A stretch of 64,000 nt of DNA. Source: Streptomyces fumigatiscleroticus (GTDB taxonomy: Bacteria; Actinomycetota; Actinomycetes; Streptomycetales; Streptomycetaceae). This document shows, in pieces, positions 57,336 through 64,000 of this stretch; positions within the stretch are counted from its first letter, which is position 1; each line of letters starts with the position of its first letter. The notes beneath the pieces were generated by a model. It was given only the letters and a program-made list of their open reading frames with translations, was not told the DNA's origin and made no database searches. Location: NCBI RefSeq assembly GCF_014647975.1, contig NZ_BMQF01000001.1, positions 682,001 to 746,000 of the forward strand. The letters are read 5' to 3'. The translations under genes and the position numbers were made by a program.

Positions 57336-58349
57336 ATGGCCAGTCAGGGATCACGCCCCGCCTACGACCCCGCCGGGCACGACTCCGCGCTCCGTGCCGC
57401 CCTCCAGGAGGTGCGCGCCGGACGCTGGATGTCGATGCGCGACCTGCTCGCCGGGACGACGGCCTGGTGGCAGTGGACCCAGCGCACCCAGGTGCTGGCG
57501 GCCGCGGCCGCCGGCACCGACGTGGTGCGGGCCTGGCTCGCCGAGGAGCCGCGCAGTGTCCCGGCGGCGGTGATGCACGCCCGCGTCGCCGTGGAGCGCG
57601 CCCTGCGGGCGCACCGCGGGGACCACCGCCGCACCCGGGAGCTGTGGCGGGAGGCCTGGCACGCGAGCGACACGGCGGCGCGGGCGGCGCCGCGCGACCC
57701 GGTGCCGTGGGTGTGCCTGCTGGCGCTGGCCCGGCTGGACCCGGGGCGGCGCTGGGCGGGGCACCGGCTGCCGCCGCCGGAGCCGATGCTGCCGGCCGGG
57801 CCGTGGGGCCTGCTGGCCCAGGCCGACCGGCGCGACCCGGGCAACCGCGAGGCCCACCACCGGATGCTCCGGTTCCTGTTCGCCCGCGGCTCCTCGGGGC
57901 GGATGGCGGAGGCGGCGAGCTACGCGCAGTGGGCCGCCGGTTCGGCGGCGCCCGGTTCCGCGCTGCATGTCCTGCCGCTGTATGTGCGGGTGGAGCGCCA
58001 CCGCCGCTCGGGCGGCCGGGCCGCCGCCCTCGACCTGCACTGGGTGGCCGAGGACGCCACCCGCGAGGCACGCCAGGCCTTCCACTCCTGGTTCGAGCTC
58101 ACCGGCGCGGCCGAACGCTCCCTGCTGGATCTGAACCACCTGGCCCACGCCCTGTGGGGCGCGCTGCGCCTTCCGGAGGCGGCCCGGGTCTTCGACGCGA
58201 TCGGCCCCTACTGCACGCCGCTGCCCTGGGCGCACCGGACCCACGACCCGGGCGGTCCGGGCAGCCCGGTCCGGGCCGTGGAGGTGTTCGTACAGGCCCG
58301 GGCGCGCAGCCGCTCGGCGGCCCGCGCGGCCGGCCGGCACCGCCCCTGA
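57336..58349 (+). CDS. Hypothetical Ala/Arg-rich helical protein (TPR-like)
   Basis: About 337 residues from ATG 57336; the frame extends to 57198 but the earlier part is poor. Trp/His/Arg-rich helices: RAALQEVRAGRWMSMRDLLA, RELWREAWHASDTAARAAPR, WVCLLALARLDPGRRWAGHR, REAHHRMLRFLFARGSSGRM, LPLYVRVERHRRSGG, LDLNHLAHALWGALRLPEAA. The pattern is like solenoid proteins seen in many Streptomyces, function unknown. Divergent from the kinase operon and 42 nt ahead of the permease. Confidence 0.75.
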   Translation: MASQGSRPAYDPAGHDSALRAALQEVRAGRWMSMRDLLAGTTAWWQWTQRTQVLAAAAAGTDVVRAWLAEEPRSVPAAVMHARVAVERALRAHRGDHRRTRELWREAWHASDTAARAAPRDPVPWVCLLALARLDPGRRWAGHRLPPPEPMLPAGPWGLLAQADRRDPGNREAHHRMLRFLFARGSSGRMAEAASYAQWAAGSAAPGSALHVLPLYVRVERHRRSGGRAAALDLHWVAEDATREARQAFHSWFELTGAAERSLLDLNHLAHALWGALRLPEAARVFDAIGPYCTPLPWAHRTHDPGGPGSPVRAVEVFVQARARSRSAARAAGRHRP

Positions 58350-58391
58350 CCGGCACTCCCGTCTCCCCCCACCCTGTCCGGAGGTTCCCGC

Positions 58392-59924
58392 ATGTCCCCC
58401 TCACCCGACCCCTCGAACTCCCCCGGAAGTGCCCACCACGACGAGGAAGAGCGCCTGCGTGAGCTCGGTTACCGGCCGGTGCTGGCCCGCCGCATGGGCG
58501 GCTTCGGCAACTTCGCGATCAGCTTCTCGGTGATCTCGATCCTGTCCGGCTGCATGACCCTGTACGGCTTCGGGCTGGGCACCGGCGGCCCGGCCGTGAT
58601 GCTGTGGGGCTGGGCCTGCGTCGGCCTGTTCGTGCTCTGCGTGGGCCTGGCGCTGGCCGAGGTCACCAGCGCGTACCCCACCTCGGGCGCCCTGTACTAC
58701 ATGGCCGACCGGCTGGGCGGGCGCCGCTGGGGCTGGTACACGGGCTGGCTGAACCTGCTCGGCCTGCTCGGCGCGATCGCCGGCATCGACTACGGCGCCG
58801 CCCTGTTCACCGGCGCGTTCGCCAACCTCCGGTGGGGCTTCGAGCCGACGCCCGGCGGAACCATGCTGATCTTCGTGGCGATCCTGCTGCTGCACGCCGT
58901 CCTCAACCTGTTCGGCGTCCGGCTGGTCAGTCTGCTCAACTCCGTCAGCGTGTGGTGGCACCTGGGCGGTGTGGCGCTCATCGTCGGCGCGCTGGTGATC
59001 GTGCCCGACCACCACCGGTCGCCGTCCTTCGTCTTCACCGAGTTCGTCAACGACACCGGCTGGTCCAGCCCGCTGTACGTGGCCGCGATCGGCCTGCTGC
59101 TCGCGCAGTACACCTTCTCCGGCTACGACGCCTCCGCCCATCTGTCGGAGGAGACCGCCAACGCCTCGGTGTCGGCGGCGCGCGGCATCGTGCGGGCCGT
59201 CTGGGTCTCCTGGCTCGCGGGCTTCGTGCTGCTGGCGGGCCTGACCTTCGCCATCCAGGACTACGACGCCACCCGCGACAGCGCGACCGGGGTGCCGCCC
59301 GCGCAGATCCTGCTGGACGGCCTGGGCGCGGACGGCGCGAGCGCGCTGCTGCTGGTGGTGATCGTCGCCCAGCTGTTCTGCGGCAACGCCGAGGTCGCCG
59401 CGGCCAGCCGGATGGTGTTCGCGTTCAGCCGGGACGGGGCGCTGCCGGGCTCGGGCCTGTGGCGCAGGGTCTCCCACCGCACCCAGACCCCGGTGGCCGC
59501 CGTGTGGCTGTCGGTGGCGGCGGCCTGCCTGCTCGCGCTGCCGTCGCTGTACTCGGCGACGGCGTACGGCGCGGTCACCGCGATCAACGTCATCGGCATC
59601 ACGCCCGCCTACGCCATCCCCGTCCTGCTGCGGCTCAGAGCGGGCGACCGCTTCACGCCCGGTCCGTGGAGCCTGGGCCGGTTCAGCCGGCCGGTCGGCT
59701 GGATCGCGGTCGTGTGGGTGGCGTTGGTCACGGTGCTGTTCTGCCTGCCGCAGTCCTCTCCGGTGACGCCCGGCACGATGAACTACGCCTCCCTCGCCCT
59801 GATCGCCGTACTGCTCCTGGCCAGTGTGTGGTGGTACGTGGCCCGTCGTTCGTACGGGACGCCCACCACGGCCGCCTACGGATCGGACCGGGATCAGGCG
59901 GAGCTGGCCGAGGGCATCGTCTGA
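58392..59924 (+). CDS. APC-family amino-acid/amine permease
   Basis: 510 residues, ATG 58392 after CCGGAGG. About 12 membrane segments. Start of the transport core: MGGFGNFAISFSVISILSGC (unwound TM1), YPTSGALYYMADRLGGRRWG (amphipathic motif), YTFSGYDASAHLSEETANAS (TM6 motif). C-terminus hydrophilic. Motif order matches the ACT/BAT type of amino-acid, choline or GABA permeases. Substrate not known; a cationic or neutral amino acid or amine is likely. Confidence 0.92.
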   Translation: MSPSPDPSNSPGSAHHDEEERLRELGYRPVLARRMGGFGNFAISFSVISILSGCMTLYGFGLGTGGPAVMLWGWACVGLFVLCVGLALAEVTSAYPTSGALYYMADRLGGRRWGWYTGWLNLLGLLGAIAGIDYGAALFTGAFANLRWGFEPTPGGTMLIFVAILLLHAVLNLFGVRLVSLLNSVSVWWHLGGVALIVGALVIVPDHHRSPSFVFTEFVNDTGWSSPLYVAAIGLLLAQYTFSGYDASAHLSEETANASVSAARGIVRAVWVSWLAGFVLLAGLTFAIQDYDATRDSATGVPPAQILLDGLGADGASALLLVVIVAQLFCGNAEVAAASRMVFAFSRDGALPGSGLWRRVSHRTQTPVAAVWLSVAAACLLALPSLYSATAYGAVTAINVIGITPAYAIPVLLRLRAGDRFTPGPWSLGRFSRPVGWIAVVWVALVTVLFCLPQSSPVTPGTMNYASLALIAVLLLASVWWYVARRSYGTPTTAAYGSDRDQAELAEGIV

Positions 59925-60110
59925 ACCCGCGACCGGGTGCGAACTGCCGTCCCGAATACGGCAGGATGAGCGGTCGCGCACGGCCCCGTCGTCCCGTACG
60001 GCCCGGCGCGACCGCACTTCCCGGAATCGAGCAGGTGACAACGTGACGAGACTTCACATCCGGCCGCCGGCGGCTCCCTTCGCGGCGGAACGTCCTGCCG
60101 GAGGTGGCCG

Positions 60111-61208
60111 TTGAGCCGCGACCTGACCCTGGACGACTGCGTCCTGGCCGGCATCGCCCTGGCGGCGGGCCTGCTGGTGGCCTTCCTGTCGCGCACGCTG
60201 CTGCGCTGGCTGGCGAAGCACGCCAAGCGCACCCGCTGGAGCGGTGACGACGTCATCGTCGACGCGCTGCGCACCGTCGTGCCGTGGGCGGCGCTCGCGG
60301 GCGGCGCAGCCGCGGCGGCGGCGGCGCTGCCGCTGGCCCGGGCGGTCCAGCACACGGTGAACCAGTGCCTGACGGTACTGCTGATCTTCGTGGTGACCCT
60401 GTCGGCGGCCCGGGTGATCGCCGGGCTGGTGCAGACGGTCACCCAGTCCCGCTCCGGGGTCGCCGGGTCGGCGACGATCTTCGTGAACATCGCCCGGGTG
60501 CTGGTCCTGGCGATCGGCTTCCTGGTGGTGCTCCAGACCCTCGGCATCTCCATCGCCCCGATGCTCACCGCCCTGGGCGTCGGCGGTCTGGCGGTCGCGC
60601 TCGCCCTCCAGGACACCCTCGCCAACCTCTTCGCGGGCATCCACATCCTCGCCTCCAAGACCGTCCAGCCCGGCGACTACATCCGGCTGAGCAGCGGCGA
60701 GGAGGGCTATGTGGAGGACATCAACTGGCGCCAGACGACCGTCCGCGCACTCTCCAACAACCTGGTCGTCATCCCCAACGGGGAGCTCGCCAAGGCGAAC
60801 ATGACCAACTACATGCGCCCCGAGCAGCAGCTGACGATCACGGTCCAGGTCGGCGTCGCCTACGACAGTGACCTGGATCACGTGGAGCGGGTGACGGCGG
60901 AGGTCGTCACCGAGGTGATGACCCATGTCACCGGGGCCGTCCCGGACCACGAGCCGGCGATCCGCTTCCACACCTTCGGCGACTCGCGGATCGGCTTCAC
61001 GGTCATCCTGGGCGTCGGCGAGTTCAGCGACCAGTACCGGATCAAGCACGAGTTCATCAAGCGCCTGCACCGGCGCTACCGCGAGGAGGGCATCCGCATC
61101 CCGGCCCCCGCCCGGACGGTGGCCCTCCAGCAGGGGGCGGTGGTCATCCCGCAGCAGCGGACGCCGGACGGCGTCGTCCCGGGCGCCGCGGCCCCGCCGC
61201 ACGACTGA
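60111..61208 (+). CDS. MscS-family mechanosensitive channel
   Basis: 365 residues from TTG 60111, which has GGAGG six bases upstream. Several membrane helices (VLAGIALAAGLLVAFLSRTL, WAALAGGAAAAAAALPLARA, LTVLLIFVVTLSAARVIAGL, VLVLAIGFLVVLQTLGIS) then the pore helix and beta domain: LTALGVGGLAVALALQDTLA, NLFAGIHILASKTVQPGDYI, VEDINWRQTTVRALSNNLVV, IPNGELAKANMTNY. It opens on membrane stretch to release osmolytes. A strong terminator follows. Confidence 0.94.
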   Translation: MSRDLTLDDCVLAGIALAAGLLVAFLSRTLLRWLAKHAKRTRWSGDDVIVDALRTVVPWAALAGGAAAAAAALPLARAVQHTVNQCLTVLLIFVVTLSAARVIAGLVQTVTQSRSGVAGSATIFVNIARVLVLAIGFLVVLQTLGISIAPMLTALGVGGLAVALALQDTLANLFAGIHILASKTVQPGDYIRLSSGEEGYVEDINWRQTTVRALSNNLVVIPNGELAKANMTNYMRPEQQLTITVQVGVAYDSDLDHVERVTAEVVTEVMTHVTGAVPDHEPAIRFHTFGDSRIGFTVILGVGEFSDQYRIKHEFIKRLHRRYREEGIRIPAPARTVALQQGAVVIPQQRTPDGVVPGAAAPPHD

Positions 61209-63557
<2,349 letters not shown>

Positions 63558-63593
63558 CGCCCCGGGCCCGGACGGGCCCGCCCGCTCCCCGGT

Positions 63594-63628
63594 TCCGCCC
63601 CGGCCGGCACCTGCCCGGCCGGGGCGGA
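63594..63628. terminator. Stem-loop terminator after isocitrate dehydrogenase
   Basis: Arms TCCGCCCCGGCCGG (63594-63607) and CCGGCCGGGGCGGA (63615-63628), perfect 14 bp, 7-nt loop, 36 bases after the stop. GC-rich without T-run. Confidence 0.88.
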
Positions 63629-63707
63629 GCCGTATGCCATGCCGCCGCCGGGACGTCCCCGGTTTCCTGCCCGCCGTACCCCACCGACCACCTCCCCGGA
63701 GCAGCCC

Positions 63708-64000
63708 GTGCCGCACCCTGCCCCGTCCTTCGCGCTCCTGCCCGGCGCCGACGACTCCCCCGTGATCCTCCACGTGCCGCACTCCGCCCGGGAGATACCG
63801 TCCGACGTGCGCGCGGGCATCGTGCTGGACGACGCGGAGCTGGAGCGGGAGCTGGACCACATCACCGACGCGCACACCGCGGAGATCGCCGAGGCGGCGG
63901 CGGAGCGGTGCGGCGTCAGGCCGTGGCGGTTCGTCAACCGGCTGTCCCGGCTGGTGGTCGACCCCGAGCGGTTCCCGGACGAGCGGGAGGAGATGCTCGC
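63708..64000 (+). CDS. N-formylglutamate amidohydrolase family protein, 5' part
   Basis: GTG 63708 after CCGGAG; frame open to the window edge (97 residues). It shows the FGase N-terminus: SPVILHVPHSAREIPSDVRA (metal-binding His), DAELERELDHITDAHTAEIA and RPWRFVNRLSRLVVDPERFP (Arg and Asp of the active site). The family hydrolyses N-formylglutamate in histidine breakdown or similar amides. The rest lies outside. Confidence 0.85.
   Translation, partial: MPHPAPSFALLPGADDSPVILHVPHSAREIPSDVRAGIVLDDAELERELDHITDAHTAEIAEAAAERCGVRPWRFVNRLSRLVVDPERFPDEREEML

Overview
The window is typical Streptomyces chromosome: very high G+C, strong third-position G/C bias, many GTG/TTG starts, SARP and AfsR-like regulators, a monomeric isocitrate dehydrogenase, a HelD-type helicase and a SoxR-box ABC exporter. 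All calls come from reading the sequence and translations; no database search was run.

Layout. 1-3.5 kb: ordinary chromosome (membrane protein cut by the window edge, a frameshifted DUF6325-like gene, a small membrane protein, a lipoprotein). 3.7-4.6 kb: dead tyrosine-recombinase copy 1. 5.3-36.6 kb: one large biosynthetic gene cluster. 37-42 kb: recombinase copy 2, further recombinase-leader fragments, a truncated nucleotidyltransferase, and a TetR/aldo-keto reductase pair. 42.3-48.9 kb: LuxR/AfsR-type regulators, a HelD-like helicase and a TetR gene. 48.9-64 kb: core-type genes (SoxR-box ABC exporter, glycerol/G3P catabolism, permease, MscS channel, Idh, N-formylglutamate amidohydrolase).

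The cluster reads as an azoxy (N=N-oxide) natural-product pathway of valanimycin type, with a polyketide/fatty-acyl chain in place of valine-derived isobutylamine. The left minus-strand operon (14.9 to 6.2 kb) encodes a diacylglycerol-kinase-like enzyme (VlmJ type), an MmgE/PrpD protein (VlmK type), a class III aminotransferase, an SRPBCC protein, a small membrane protein (VlmO-like candidate), a ferritin-like diiron protein (VlmB-like candidate), FabH, ACP and FabF. A DUF2156/GNAT-like aminoacyl-tRNA-dependent transferase (VlmA type) is divergent at 15.3 kb. A second minus-strand operon (23.2 to 16.3 kb) encodes a CoA-transferase, an aldehyde-dehydrogenase-fold enzyme, an acyl-CoA-dehydrogenase-fold flavoprotein without the usual catalytic Glu (candidate amine N-hydroxylase, VlmH type), two thioesterases and a SARP. 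The plus strand carries an ACP, a complete KS-AT-DH-ER-KR-ACP synthase, an acyl-CoA ligase and a luciferase-like monooxygenase; a desaturase with its reductase and a lipase follow. Proposed route: acyl chain, reduction to aldehyde, transamination, N-hydroxylation, seryl transfer from Ser-tRNA, N-N bond formation and oxidation to azoxy, then phosphorylation and elimination on the serine-derived part.

The most striking object is at 14932-15023: a complete tRNA-Ser-like cloverleaf (7-bp acceptor stem, long variable arm, G discriminator, encoded CCA) with no usable anticodon loop, 44 nt ahead of the VlmJ-type gene and divergent from the VlmA-type transferase. SerRS does not read the anticodon, so this could be a charged but non-decoding tRNA dedicated to the pathway. 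Three triple repeats of CTGAC/GTCAG with exact 11-bp period look like SARP operators and link the operons. Two recombinase copies with different lesions lie as direct repeats on either side of the cluster.
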